A stretch of DNA of 64,000 bases from Abelmoschus esculentus. Lineage: Eukaryota > Streptophyta > Magnoliopsida > Malvales > Malvaceae. The notes beneath the pieces were generated by a model. The model saw only the letters and a program-made list of their open reading frames with translations, was not told the DNA's origin and searched no databases. This document shows, in pieces, positions 45,306 to 58,300 of this stretch. Location of the stretch: contig JAUCBN010000062.1 in assembly GCA_035048815.1 (NCBI GenBank), positions 2,242,001 to 2,306,000 of the forward strand. Reading direction: 5' to 3'. Position 1 is the stretch's first letter, and each line of letters begins with the position of its first letter. The position numbers and the translations under genes are program-made.

Positions 45306-48293
45306 TTACTTTTGAATGATACTCGGAGACGATCATCATGGGAAAATTTTGTGTAACAGCTCCAACAAACTGAATCACATTAGGATGTCGAACTTTTTCT
45401 AGCAAAGTTAGCTCTTGCTTGAAATCATTTCTGTTAAGAGAATATGAATATGAACATGGTTGTATTTGGCTCCGCAAGAAAATTGGTAAGCAAAAACAAC
45501 AAAAAATCTTAACATCCTTTAACAAAAATTAGAAAAAATCATACAGCTCTCCGAAAACAAGAAATCTAAAGTAACAAAATAAAGTATGCCTTAATCTCCT
45601 TAGAATTTGAGACAAAAAAAATCTTCTTAATCATGTAACCTCAAAATTTTACTGAATACATTTATACATCTGGTGCAAGTATACCAGATAAAAAATGATA
45701 AAAGGAACTCAGAGGCATATTGCCTAATTAACCTAAAATAAGATAGTGATATGAATGGATGAAAGTGCAGAATTGGTAAAAACTATATCAAAATTTTACA
45801 CACCAATCTCTCTAGTACCCAGCGACAGTACAAGGCTGCTAGAAAGTTGCTTTACAACAGCTTTGTGCAGTATTAATTCTATCAGAACCAGAGCTATATT
45901 CTAGAGTATATTAGGCTATTTTTGCTCCCAACAAATATCCCATAGTTTCTTCTTGTTGGAATTTAGACCAAAGAACTTATCTTCTGAAGGAAAATCAACA
46001 AACATACTTGTTTCATAATTGGTTTTTAGGTTATATGCATGTTGGAAAGTATGCAATTTCTCTAGTCATCCTTTTGAAACATTCATATACAAACTTATTG
46101 TAAGCCCATAAAAAGCATGCATAAAAGTGGGGGGAAAGGATAAGAGTAATTCTAGACATAAACATGATAAGAATCACACAAGTTTATTGTTGCATAAATA
46201 TCTAGGTAAGAACCAGTATGTGGTTCACATGAGTCAATAAGGAAACAACATTTGTATGTGGCTCACATGAGTCAAAGCATATCAAAAAGAAAACAAGGTA
46301 AGTGCATACATGGTCTCAGGGTCGGAAGAGCTGTCCTTATCTAGTATCTTTACAGAAACCTTAGTGCCATTCCATTTCGCAACTTGATACGATCCCTGGC
46401 AAGTGATTTATGAAATGTTAACAATCTACCAATAATATATACAACATCTGATAGATTTTTTAAACTTTGAAACAATGGTAAATATAAATTCATCAAGATG
46501 CAGATTTGTTCAGTATGCATCAACCCCAGAGACAACAATTGTGGCTGCCTAAAATCCAGTCATGGCTACAACAAAAGTTTGCTCAAAGGAGCAACAGTTT
46601 GGTGAAAATTCGAGGGAGGTAATGCAGACTAAAATACATTTCTTCATGTAAAATTATGAAAAAGTTCAACCATTTCATATATGATTGAGAAGTTCCAAGC
46701 TGTACCATAAAAGTAAAGAAAAACCTCAATCTTGAGCCTGTTTTGGCAATCTAAAATGGATTACCAACAGGCATCAAGATCATAAGATAACAGATTGTTT
46801 TAACGAATTATGAAAATGCAGAGACCATAAGAAAATCTTGTATGCATGTGACACTCAAACTAATGTCAAATAAGACACTATTGACCTTAAAAACAGTTAA
46901 GAAAAAAATGTGCATTTATCTGTCACCATTTAATTCTTTTGTAAACAATTGTAAACGCCTAGAAATGTTTCATCAAATGTAAATGTTGCCCCCAAGAAGC
47001 ATAATGCCTCTTGAAAGTGGAACTGAACAGAAAAGAGATCCAAATCTGGCAAAAGAATCCTAGCCTAATCCCTTCACAGCAGGATACATGAAACATAAGA
47101 TATCATCTGCATATCAACCTGATCACCTTTCACATTGGACCACACTCGAATGTACAAAAGAGTCAATATAGTAAAAATAAGTTAAGAGAACCATACCTTT
47201 GTTATACCATCAGACTTCCGAACTTGAAGCTCAAAGGGATTAAGCTCATACTCTGGAACCTCTCGAGGATTCGAAACTGACATTGGCGTATTCCTGGTTT
47301 TCTAATATCGTAGCATGTATACGTAAATATCAATCTTCATAAATGCATAAATTGCAATCATAGTTAGAGATGACATTCAGATTGAAGAAGAGAGTTTAAT
47401 GTCGTACCGGAACTTTGGCTCCACGAGCCTTCAAAATATTGTAGACCTCCACATTGCCATAGTACTTTGCATCTGCAGCTGCCTGCCCATTCAAAAAATA
47501 AATCTACTAACATACCCAATATGCATTCAAATCATCACAAATCAAACTGCATTTCATAGGTAATCTGTCATATGCAGTATCATCAAGGATATTAAAATTA
47601 GAATAAGAATTTTGGGCTGACATTAAATCTCAAACTTAACCACATTTATCTGCCTCTTTTTCTCCCTAAATTGTTCATCTAATTTCAACTTCCACAAAAT
47701 CTTTGAATCTCCTTGTTCAAAACCAACCAATAGATATGAATTATATTAGAATTGAACCTGCTAATAAATCTTATCCCCCCCCCCATCCCCCCCTCGATTT
47801 CGAACAAATAAAGGGTTCAAAGGCAAAGCGGAAGGAACAAGAGAAAGGGGATATAGAAGACGAAGAGAAGTACCGTGCTACCCCAACGATCACGGGCATC
47901 AATATTAGCCTTTCTAACAAGAAGAAGCTTAACAACCTCAACATGACCTTCACAAGCAGAGATGTGCAGAGCAGTACGGCCATCCAAATCAATACTATTA
48001 ACATCAACGCCTTCATTCAACAAATCTTCCACTCCTTTGACATCCCCTCTCGACGCCATGAACAGCAGCTGCATGGTCGCGTCAAGGTTCTCCGGCACCG
48101 CCATCTCATCATGGACGGGACTCCGCCGGATTGGATCCAACGACGATTGTCGACCAAAACCGAACCTTTGGTTGTTCTTCCGTATGTTGAGCGATGTCTG
48201 CCGCGTGAACTGGCGGCTGAAAGTCCGTTTAATCGATCCGGTAGAAAACTGGCGGGAGATTCCCCGCTTTAGCTGATCCGCTAAGTTTGCCAT
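42613..48293 (-). CDS. ILK1-type ankyrin/Raf-like protein kinase lacking catalytic aspartates, 12 exons
   Basis: Coding exons: 48293-47874, 47482-47408, 47301-47197, 46395-46310, 45430-45310, 44747-44668, 44452-44390, 44272-44151, 44026-43941, 43413-43289, 43194-43063 and 42619-42613. They join in frame to 473 residues, close to Arabidopsis ILK1. The N-terminus is basic and serine-rich (LKRGISRQFSTGSIKRTFSR). Ankyrin repeats occupy about 70-165 (DGRTALHISACEGHVEVVKL). The kinase-like domain has the beta-3 lysine (VSVKIL, K216). The catalytic-loop HRD is H311-C312-N313 (IIHCNLRTKN), and DFG is replaced by SGFG (331-333). The activation-segment end is YAAPELY. The C-terminus is WWKDAFKLPWR. Plant ILKs act in defence, osmotic and K+ responses near membranes. 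Loss of both aspartates suggests a pseudokinase or Mn-dependent weak kinase. The sixth intron has a GC donor. Confidence 0.9.
42720..42965. mobile_element. Remnant of the GAGCTCGA-type element in the last kinase intron
   Basis: Words such as 'gcttgagcggtttgcaagct', 'ttggttcgagtgagtttgac' and 'taacccgagtcaagccgac' match the family seen at 2279-2807 and 51218-51563. It lies in the intron between the last full kinase exon and the 7-base terminal coding exon. No target-site duplication could be fixed. Confidence 0.5.
43514..43699. mobile_element. Short GGACGGA-ended miniature element in a kinase intron
   Basis: A 186-base element with left end ttacagggacggaactacta and right end, reverse complemented, caggaacggagtcaggattt. 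The inner part is a G- and C-run-rich sequence (ggggtgggaggggcaatcgc). The 7 bases ctaccaa occur on both sides (43507-43513 and 43700-43706). Related copies are at 54428-54616 and about 51022-51184. It is non-coding and lies between the kinase exons ending at 43941 and starting at 43413. Confidence 0.7.
45265..45302. repeat. (GA)19 microsatellite beside a kinase splice donor
   Basis: Nineteen uninterrupted GA units. On the transcribed minus strand this is (TC)19 starting eight bases inside the intron that follows the exon 45430-45310, next to the donor AAA/GTAAGCA. Confidence 0.95.
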
Positions 48294-49442
48294 GGCCGTT
48301 TGTTAGATACAACAAAAGGGTAATCCAGAAATCAAGTGCAGAATTCTTAACAGCAAGAGAATTCAGATAAGAATCATTGTAACAGCGATTCACGTGAACT
48401 GATAAGTACAAGAACGTATTGTTTACTTAGTAGTAACAGTATCCTTCCGATGTTTGGAATTTGGGGAAGATAACACATAGCTTTAATCACATCCCTTTCA
48501 AGTTTTCTATACGCTTTAATCTTCTGTAATTGTAATGTCAAGCTTAAAGCATGTGCTGACCCTTTGAAAAAGATAACCACCATAGCTGTTTGCTTTCGGC
48601 CAACCTGGAATTGGTTAACCTATTACTCAATACAACTAGCAGTAATTCAAACGGTGCAAATTGTCTTTTTACTCTTTCTTAGGTTCAAGGTTACGAGTTA
48701 TGATTAAGGTTTAAGAAATTAAGAGTATAACGTAGTTTTATAGTTTTAACGATGTAAGATTTAGGGTTTAAAATATAAAAAATAAAGATTATGGTTTAAA
48801 ATTTATTTTTTTAGAAATTTTTAACAAAAATCATGATAAAACAGATGATTTTTACTCTAAATCAAATATATTGCTCTTTGGGTGTTCAGTTGATCTGTTT
48901 ATAAATAATTCGAATTTAATTCAATTCAATTAAAATTTAATTAATATTTAATTTAAAGTTCATTTGACTCAAATTTGAGTTTTACTCAAGATCTTAACCG
49001 TAAATAGTTATTTTTTATTTTTTATAATTTTTGGGTGATTATCTTTTAAAAATTATATTTTAAAATTTTTAAATGCTAGTTAATTTTATTTTAAAATTCA
49101 ATGACTTGTTAGATAATTTACCTATAAAATATTTACTTTTAGATTTTCAAAATATTATATATTTCTCATATTTTAAAAATTAGTTTATAATAATAAAAAA
49201 AAAGTTTAATGATTTAATTTTTTTGAAAAGCTTGGGGATTAAAAATACCATTAAAGTCATAAATTATTTAATTTTCATTTGAAAACGATTTTTTTTTTTG
49301 TTAAACAAGATTTGAACCATTAAACCTGTTGACTTGGATATTTATATTTCCAAATCAATCTTGGCAGCTAAAATAGAACCTTGATTAAGTTTGAACTTAG
49401 TTTTAATGTTCAAATTTAGAATAAATTAATGTTTATTATATA
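48294..49442. other. Kinase 5' leader and upstream AT-rich region
   Basis: 48294 to about 48600 is less AT-rich and should be the leader and promoter of the ILK-type gene; the small minus-strand frames there have no motif. 48660-49440 is AT-rich. 48880-49000 carries weak 'ttcaattcaattaa' and 'gactcaaatttgag' words of the GAGCTCGA-type family. No gene is supported. Confidence 0.4.
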
Positions 49443-49612
49443 TTTTTTTAATCGGTTACAATAGTTACAGTAATATCTATTTTAGAATATACTCTCAATC
49501 ATTGAATATTTATCGTTCAATCATTATACTGCAATATTGATGTTCGAACCCGTAACCTTCAGTAACAACAATCGTTTCCTTATCACTGAGATAAGATGAT
49601 TCGTACAAAATT
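49443..49612 (-). mobile_element. SINE-like repeat, copy B
   Basis: Minus-strand reading gives 'tcatcttatctcagtgataa', resembling an A box, then 'ggttacgggttcgaacatc', a good B box. It continues with the same body as the repeat at 42170-42312. Two related copies 7 kb apart support a real family. No flanking duplication was identified. Confidence 0.5.
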
Positions 49613-51021
49613 AATTATAATTTTGAACTTGACTGGACTCGATTTATACCATTAATGTAATGTACTTGTATGTATATTAATTTTTTTTAATAATTTATAA
49701 TTTATGTTTTGTACATATTTAAAAAAATACATGTATATATCATAGATTTATAAAATTGTATATTACAAATAGCATAGGAATGAAAAATTAATAAAGATTA
49801 AATTTGTCTCAAGTAATATTAAGTAGTAGTGTTCATAAGTATTTGTATTTTCGGGTATCCTAAAATTCGGATATATTTATAGTAAAAAAGACGATCAATG
49901 TTTCAACTTATAAACTAGTGATATTTAACGGGTCGAATATCTATTTCAAAAAAATCATTTTTATAGACAAAATCTTTAATTATTTTATATCAAGTCGATG
50001 AGTTTACAAATTAATTAAAAATTAATTTTTACAGAAAATATTCAATCATTTATTAATTATTAGGGTGTGATCGGTCTAAGATGCTGGTAGAAGATATTAA
50101 ATTTTAAATTTTATCTAAAAATTTAAAATATCAAACTTTTAGATACTTATAAAACAAATATATATACTTTATTAAAAAAATTAAAAATAAAAGAAATAAA
50201 TATCAAGATTTAATATAAAAAAACTTAAAATATTATTAAAAAACAATATTTTTAAGAATTTTTAAAATTTCTTGGTTTTTAGCCACATGACCTCACTTTA
50301 AAATATTCCTTTTGCTTTATTTAATATGTTTAATATTAATTTTTTAAATATTATTTTTATTATAATTATTTTAAATATTTTAATTAATTAAATTTTATAA
50401 AATATATTTTAAACTACTTAATTATTATTATAAAAATATTAATATTGAATATATTAAATAAGACAGAATTAATATATATTTACCCAAAACCAAAACTACT
50501 GTTACAATAATACCTAAATCCCGAGTCTTGAATTTGACAACTGGAGGCTGGAGCAGTAGGGTTGGGGATAAGGTGGGACCATGCTGACAAGGCGTGGTCC
50601 CCGCCTTCCATTGACTTGACAAAAATCACATTTATTATATGTTTCTTTTTTAGAGATTGCGGAATAATTTTTTTTTTGTCTTTTATAGAAAAATTAATTT
50701 TTAAATCTTAATTTTAATTTTTATATCTTAAACCCTAAAAATACATTATACCCCCAATTTTTTAAACCCTAATCATAATTTCTAATCTTAAATCTTAAAT
50801 ATTAAACTCACTAATTTGAAAGGAAGACACTAATAAAAATATAATTAAGAAATAAACGATTTAAATCCAATATATAAAATTAATTTCGTCTTTCAAGCTT
50901 TCTTTCGATCGTATACTATATTTTATCCCAACCACATGTACCAGTTGCTTCCACGGCTTCAAAATCTGATTCGTGGAACTGGTCCTTCTTTGACTGTTTC
51001 TTGCCGCAGTTGGTCGGTCCT
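49613..51021. other. AT-rich desert with one G+C-richer patch
   Basis: No supported gene. 50510-50620 (tggagcagtagggttgggga) and 50930-51020 are less AT-rich but show no coding pattern in either strand that I can recognise. Confidence 0.35.
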
Positions 51022-51184
51022 ACGGTACCGGAGCCGGGATTGAATATTGGGAGGGGTAAATGTCTATTAAGTTTTTAAACTTAAAAATTGAGAGAGACAA
51101 AAACCTTATTTTATGACTATCTAAGTTACGAAAGATTTTAAATGTAATTATACCAAAAAAGTATAACATGGCTCCGTCCCTGCT
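51022..51184. mobile_element. Degenerate GGACGGA-ended miniature element
   Basis: The left end contains ggtaccggagccgggattga, and the right end reverse complemented contains cagggacggagccatgttat. The inside has 'attgggaggggtaaatgtct', matching the G-run arm of the copies at 43514-43699 and 54428-54616. The flanks were not resolved, so the borders are approximate. Confidence 0.45.
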
Positions 51185-51217
51185 ACTGCATATCGCAGCG
51201 CTAGTGAGTCTTGCACC

Positions 51218-51563
51218 TAGGGGTGATATAGCGGGCTATTCGAGTTTTACTCGGTTAAAGTTTGGTTCGAGTGAGCTCGATTCGGGTTCGGGTTCAATTC
51301 GAGAACTTAATGAGCCGAGTCGAGTTGATTCAAGCTCGGTTCGAAAAACTCGTGAATAAGCTCAGAATAATTATATTATATATATGTTACATATACACTA
51401 AAAATAATCTCTTTAGTAAAAGAAAAGCAATAAAATAAAATATGAGAAATCTACTAAAATAAATTAGGTACTTTTTTTATTTTGAGTCGAGTCCGACGAG
51501 TTTCGAGTCTGAACCTAAAATTCCGAGTTCGTCGAGCCTCGAGCCCGAACCGAGCCCAATGAC
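51218..51563. mobile_element. GAGCTCGA-type hAT-like element, one end clear
   Basis: The left end is taggggtgatatagcgggct, matching the family terminus. The body has 'ttggttcgagtgagctcgat' and its partner 'cgagcctcgagcccgaaccg' in opposite orientation around an AT-rich middle. The right end (near gagcccaatgacactg) does not show a clean terminus or target-site duplication. Confidence 0.55.
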
Positions 51564-52516
51564 ACTGTTTTGGTCGTCTGATTGTTTCTCAGTTAAGTCC
51601 GTGTCTATTGTCTGTGTGGAAAAAATTATATTATCGGTAAGTCCACTACGTGTCCATGAGATCAATCATTAAAAATCATTCATCTCATCTTTTTTTCCAT
51701 GCCATATTTTTTCCAAGTGAATCTTTATTTAAAATTTATTTTTTAAAATGAATTAACAGTAAATATGACTGAATATTCACTTAACAAAATATTACATGAA
51801 AAAAATATGAGATGAACGATTTTTAATTAAATAAATTAAATTAATTTGAACAAATACTTAATGTCTTAAATGTAACTGATAATTTTTTTTATTTAATTAA
51901 ATACTGCATAATCTATAATCAATAATCTATTATTAAAATAAACATTTCTTAGTAGCATATGTTGGATCTTATTTGGACTAATTATGTCTTTGAGTATAGT
52001 TTGGGCAACTCAGATTATATTAATTAAATAGGATTTTTGTCCTTCCCAATTTTTAATTTTAAAGGTTTAATAAATTCTTACTCTCCTTAATATTAAATCT
52101 TAACTCCGTCCATGAATATTAAAAGAATTTTCCACAATTATGTTTTTTTTTTCTATTTGCTAACATGTTTTTGGATACGTTTTTTAGTTTATCTTTGTAA
52201 TAAATTTATAGTTATAATTAATTATCGTTAATAATTTGATTTTCTTATGGTTGGTTATTATTGTATTTAGATTTATTTAATAAAAAGTATAATATTATTT
52301 ATTATGTTTATTGTTTTCATGTATTATATCTTTAATGTCCGTTTAGTTGAATTAAGAAAAAAAATTATGAGATTAATGTAATTAAATTCAGACACTTTAA
52401 ATGTAAAACAAAATTAGTGCAGATCTCGAGGCAAGTCATAAGTGTTGCCTTGATTTCCGATAACGGGAGAGTTTAATGTACAACATATTTAAAGTATATC
52501 AAGGGTCACTTTAGCA
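51564..52516. other. AT-rich intergenic region
   Basis: 52030-52120 carries one arm of the GGACGGA-type element ('cttaactccgtccatgaata'). Otherwise nothing is recognised. Confidence 0.35.
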
Positions 52517-53027
52517 GGGGTGTGCATTTGATCCGGTTAATTCGGTTAATCGATTAAACTGAAATTATTTCAGTTAATTTTTGATAAATTTGGTTAACAG
52601 TTAAATTTTTTTGAAAATTCGGTTATCAGTCAATTCAGTTCAAAATCGGTTAATTAATCGAATTAACTAAAATTATTACATATTATATATTATATATATT
52701 TATTTTTAGTCATTTAACTTTTAAAAAATTATAAAATGTTCATTAAATTTTTTTATATTATAAAATGGTCACTAAATTTTTTATTAAATTAGCATAAAAT
52801 AAAAGTTTAGTGACTAAAAAACTATTTTAGCATAATTTAGTGACCTATTATATAATTTAACCAAAATTTATAATAAATTTTGATTAGTTAGGCTAATTAA
52901 TCGAAATAATTTCGGTTCGGTTAATCTAGTTAAGTGTAATTCGGTTCGGTTAACAATTAAACATTTTGAAAATTTCGGTTAATTCGGTTCGGTCACCGAC
53001 CGAATTAACCGAATGTTCACCCATATA
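52517..53027. mobile_element. hAT-like miniature element with GGTTAATTCGGTT arms
   Basis: About 511 bases. The left arm is ggggtgtgcatttgatccgg followed by ttaattcggttaatcg. The right arm reverse complemented is atgggtgaacattcggttaa followed by ttcggtcgg. The flanks share tttagca (ctttagca at 52509-52516, gtttagca at 53028-53035), 7 of 8 matching. It is non-coding and AT-rich in the middle. Arm sequence differs from the GAGCTCGA-type family, so it is a separate subfamily. Confidence 0.65.
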
Positions 53028-53035
53028 GTTTAGCA

Positions 53036-54427
53036 TTATTTTTAAAATATACGGTGAAAAAATATTTTTAAAATTTTTTTACAGAAGTACTTTTAGAAAT
53101 TTTGGATTTGAGATTTTAAATGTTTAGTATTGTTGTCAAAAAGTTCTTTTAATAAGATAAATGACCATTTTAGACATAGTATTATAAGTTATATTTATAA
53201 ACGATATCTAATTTTTTAATGTTATAATATATAAAATATCATAAAAATATAAAAAAATATTTTTATTAATAAATAAATATATTTTTTAGTAATTATATGT
53301 ATTCTTTGAAAATATAATAAATTTAAAATATTTTAATTAATATATATAATTTTTAAATTACAAATATTTTATTAATTATATCTTTATAAAAAATATAAAT
53401 TTATAAATCATAAATAAAACAATAATAAATGAAGGTTAAATTTATAATTTGACTCTCAAAAGCATTTTTTCAACCATAAAAGTTAGAAATTTTAGCTTTT
53501 ACGCTTGGGTTGAAAAGCACATTTTAAACGCAGTTTTCCCTAGTAAAAATTACCCGTTTAATATTGCTTTGACCTTAAACCAGTTTTTGGAACCAAAAAT
53601 TAATACCAAAAGCATTGCTAAACAGGGGCTAAGAAATAAAAAAAAATTAAAATTAGTTCTTGAACTAAAAATGTTGAATTCTTATGTAGTATTTTTAGTT
53701 TTTTTATCGATAAATATTAAAATTTATTTTGTAAGTTTTAATATTTTATTTTAAAATAAAAATTTATAAAAATTACTATTGATATTTATAAGTATCAATG
53801 TTAGTAGAAAAATTTTAAAAATAAAAAATTATTAAAAAGTTTAATATTTTTAATTTATTTTAAATTTTATTGTCTTTTAATTGTATTATAAACATCCAGA
53901 ACTCTGGAGTCTGGTCCATTACCCACACACAATTTGTGTGTCCACAATATAGAATTAATTATCGCCTCATATATTATACACATTTATATCTTTTTAAATT
54001 AAATTTAAAAATATAATTTAAAATAAAAATGATTTAAAATATTTGATTTAAAAGAAAAGAATTTTAATTTAAAATATTTTAATAGTTAATATTTAAATTA
54101 AATTAAATTATTTAATGTTTTAAATTATCACGAGTCAAGTGTACTGATAATCAATTTAAAGAAATTACATGCAAACAAAAATAGATAAAATAAAATTATT
54201 AGATATTTTTATTTTTACTATTTTAAATTAAAGATTATTTAAAAAAAACTCATGTACATGAGAGTTGAGACACAACATAAATGAAATTAAACTCAAATAT
54301 ATCGAATAATTAATCAATGTAAATGAATCATAATTAAACGAATAAGGTTTTATTTATGTTTGTTTATTTATTTTTGAAAGTTTTTATGTTTGATATATGT
54401 TTATTTAAAAAATTAATATCGTGTTCG
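53036..54427. other. AT-rich desert
   Basis: No supported gene. A 101-residue frame at 53449-53754 is lysine-, asparagine- and phenylalanine-rich with no motif and is probably chance in AT-rich DNA. Confidence 0.4.
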
Positions 54428-54616
54428 TAGTGACGGAGCTGTGTAGGAGGTGGGAGGGCCTATTGCCACTCCCAATATTTTTGGTATAATTATATTTTTA
54501 GTCCCTTTTAATTTAAATATTAATTAAATAAGATTTTCGTCTCTCTTAATTTTTTAAATTTAAAAGTTTAATAGACTCTTGCCCCTCCCAATATTAAATC
54601 TTAGCTCCGTCCCTAC
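54428..54616. mobile_element. GGACGGA-ended miniature element
   Basis: A 189-base element. The left end is tagtgacggagctgtgtagg and the right end, reverse complemented, is gtagggacggagctaagatt. Flanking 7-mers gtgttcg (54421-54427) and gtgtttg (54617-54623) match at 6 of 7. The inner arms are 'gtgggagggcctattgccac' and 'gacaagag..cccctcccaat'. It belongs with 43514-43699. Confidence 0.65.
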
Positions 54617-55397
54617 GTGTTTGTTTGTTTAACACTGCAAACATATTCATTTTAAGTTCACGAACATGATGGTGTAATATTCACAAACATGTCTATTTGT
54701 ATATTCGCTAAAATAATAAAATTACATCACTAATCCTTAAGCTCCTTAAACTTCACAAATTGAACTCCAAAATTTACATCATGTTCAATTTAGTCCCTAC
54801 ACTCACTGATATTTATAAAAACTAAAAGGAATAAAAAACGGGTAAACAAGTTTCTAAACAAGCTTTCAAACGAATTTATTTTCAAACATAAATAAATTAA
54901 ACACGCTTATATTCATTTATTTAAGATAATAAAAGGGAAAAACATAATTCATTTTCATTTTCACCCCTATTTAGGTATACATTTAACATTAATAGTCTAG
55001 AACAGATCTCGGACACCACTAATATTGAACACGCTAAATATTATTAAATTAATTAATAAAAATTTAAAAATTCAAAAATTTAATGTATAATTAATAGTTA
55101 TATATTAAGTATAACACTCTTTTATTAATTATTATTTACTTAATTTTTTAATTTTTATTAATTAATTTATTAATGTTTAATTATATTCTATATCCGTTAT
55201 AAAATTTTTCATTTCACTGTTCTAATTTTATAGTAAGAAGAAAAGATGGAAGAACAGTTAAAACAGTGTGGTAAATCGAGTTCAGCTTTTTTGTTGGCAA
55301 TGCCAATCTTGCTTACAATTTTTATAACTGTCTGCTCCTTACTCTTTCCATATCCTTCTCATCGTTTTGTTTTACTCTTCTTTTCCTCTGGTCTTCC
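54617..55397. other. AT-rich upstream region of the ALS small subunit gene
   Basis: Should hold the promoter and leader of the gene that starts at 55398. An upstream frame at 55246-55485 overlaps that start in another frame (see findings). No other gene is seen. Confidence 0.4.
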
Positions 55398-58300
55398 ATG
55401 GCGGTTCTCTCCACTTCTCACTTACTATTCCACTGTTCAAACCCCGACTCACGCTGTTCTTGGAAACCCATTTGTTTCCCAGTGAAGATAGGAACACCAA
55501 GACGCAATGCCTCAAAGAAATGGGTGCTCTCTCCGAGGAGTGTCGATGAAAAGATCTCGAACTATAGTTTCCCGGCCAATGGCCCTCTTCCTTCGAACCC
55601 ATCTCCACAAAAGTAACTTATCTAATCAACTCTTTTCCATATTGGCATTTGATTTCGTACCCATTGTTACTCATGCTTTCCACTATGGCATTTGAATCTA
55701 ATCCACTCTTTTCCATATTGGCAATTTGGCACTTGCTTTCTGGTTTAGGGAGGCGAAAAAACAAAAGTAAAAGATTATTTAAAGCTTAAAGCTATGTTTT
55801 TGGTAAATACTAAATTATTGCATATTTTTATTTTACACGGAAGAATCATTCTTTAGCAGTCGTTTAGATTTTACATTTTGTTATGATTCGTCGGCGATGA
55901 CAATGGGTTATGGGGGTGTTCTGTATGTCTTTGGAAAAATTCTGCTTCTTGTTGTATTGGATTGTCTAGCTTATTTTAAGGAGTAATTATGAAGGTTATG
56001 ACAAATATTAGCTTGTAGCTCATATGCTCATGTTTAGTATATTGAATTATAGAGTTTGGGTTTCATGGTTTAGATTAGTATTCTTACTATTGCATGACCA
56101 TTGTTTCTTTGATGGATGATTAGAATACTTTAATGATGAAAATACAGCATTAGGCTGCTGCTGGGTAGGAGAGGAACATTTACTGCTTCGATTTTTTCAT
56201 TTTTCTAAAAGTACCCGTGTTTGACATCCATGTATTGTCCAAGTGGACCAAGTCTGACATATATTTGAATATGAGTAGGGGAACAATAAAACTACAGAGA
56301 CCCTTCAAGCAGATGGAAGACTTAGAAAAACTTGAATATACCTGAGTTGTAAACATACGGTAGAACTTCAAGCAATACATGGTTTTGAATCGGTTACTAG
56401 TTGAACCTTCTTTCAAGGATTTGGTTACTGTTGGATGATATTTGGATGTACTGGTGGGAGCTATGTGGCGATAGTTTGCCATCTTTCCTTATCCTTATGT
56501 TTGTCTCCCTATTGCCTTTGCAGTGATGAGTCAAGGGTGAGGCGGCACACGATTTCAGTGTTTGTTGGAGATGAAAGTGGAATGATTAATAGGATTGCTG
56601 GAGTTTTTGCTAGGAGAGGGTACAACATCGAGTCTCTTGCTGTTGGTCTGAACAAAGATAAGGCACTCTTCACCATAGTTGTCTCTGGTACTGAAAGAGT
56701 GCTGCAACAAGTTGTGGAGCAGTTACAAAAGCTTGTAAATGTCTGGAAGGTACACAATTGCCTTGAACTCCTTCATTCTACACACCATTTGGCTTTTTAT
56801 AGGCTTGATTTTATCTTCCCAAGGGGGGAAAGTTGTTTGTTCTTTCAATAATTTTCACTTCAGAAATTTATGTCTGATAGCAAAGTATCTGAAGAGTATC
56901 TGTTAGAATTTATGTTACTCGACTTCCAGTTAGTGTTGGATGTGAGCATTTGTCCAACACAAGTATACTCAATTTTTCTAAGGCTTTCCACATATTTGTA
57001 CAATCATATCTCATGCCCATGGTACCCATTCTTATTTCTAGCTACGTGTGCCGGATATGGAAATTTTAGGGAAAATGAAGAGTCAGAACATAGGCTAGAA
57101 TATATTAATGTGGTAGAAGACATTCTTACAATAGTACATTGTGATCTCATTGTTTGCCATCCATTCTTAGATGACTACCAATGAGGTATTAAGCCATTAC
57201 TTCTGTCTGCCTCAGTTTTTGCATTTTTTTCATTACCATCTTTATGGCAATTGGCAAATTGATTGTGTTACATGTAAATTTCTCAAATTAATTCTTTTAA
57301 ACCAACGTACAGGTTGAAGATCTCTCACGTGAACCCCAGGTTGAACGTGAGCTGATGCTAATAAAAGTGAATGCAGATCCACAGTTCAGAGCTGAGGTAA
57401 ATCATGCTATAACTTACGGAATGTCTGTGTTTGGAAATATGAAATGGAGAATTTGTATTTAGATTGATTTTCTATATGAATCGAGAGAATGAAATGCTCA
57501 TCTTATGCATTAATTAGTAAAGATTTATTAGTTTATATTTGAAAGGTATAAAAATATGAATTTCAAATTCATTACTAAATAGGGCATCCAACAAATCAAC
57601 GAATTTGAAAAAAATGGATGCTACATTTATATGCGTCTTACCACACGGTTTACACTATTTTTGTAATTCAAATCTTTTTTTTTTAATTTCAAGTCCCCAA
57701 ATGTATTCAAAGATTTCCTTCTAAATTCCATTCTGTCACTATCTTTTTCTGAATGGCCAACCTATTATCAGATCATGTGGTTAGTGGACATCTTCAGGGC
57801 AAAGATTGTTGATATCTCCGAACACTTGCTAACTATTGAGGTAATGAATGACAGAAATAACTGCTGTAAATGCCCTTTCTTTTCCTTTATTCTCCAACCC
57901 CAAATAGGTGTAATGTTACATAAGTTGAATTTGTATATGTGGCTTTCTTATTATGATGTCTCAAAAATATGATATGCTACGAAACTTGGACTTGGGCTTG
58001 AGTACTAGGTACATGTATATTTAGTTTTCTATATATTTGGAAGATCCTTGAAGGGTTATATCGTCATACTCATGTCTGAATATCTATCGGACCGGGAGTT
58101 GGATACTTCAAGAAAAATGAAGAGTTTGTGACTATAGATAATGTGATTGGGAATGTCACTCGATTCACTTCTTGTTGCTTAAGAATTTTGGGTGCTTGCT
58201 TACAGATGAGTTTCTTTGAGTGTCCATGTTGACTGAGAATGAAGAAATTTAATAGCCACATTGGTGCAGCCTAGAAAGTAAGAGTGACTGAATAAAGTAT

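Noticed and set aside
47703..48272. 189-residue plus-strand frame
   Set aside because: It is antisense to the first exon of the ILK-type gene, which has clear ankyrin sequence on the minus strand.
53449..53754. 101-residue plus-strand frame
   Set aside because: Composition is that of AT-rich random sequence, with no motif, splice context or neighbour to support it.
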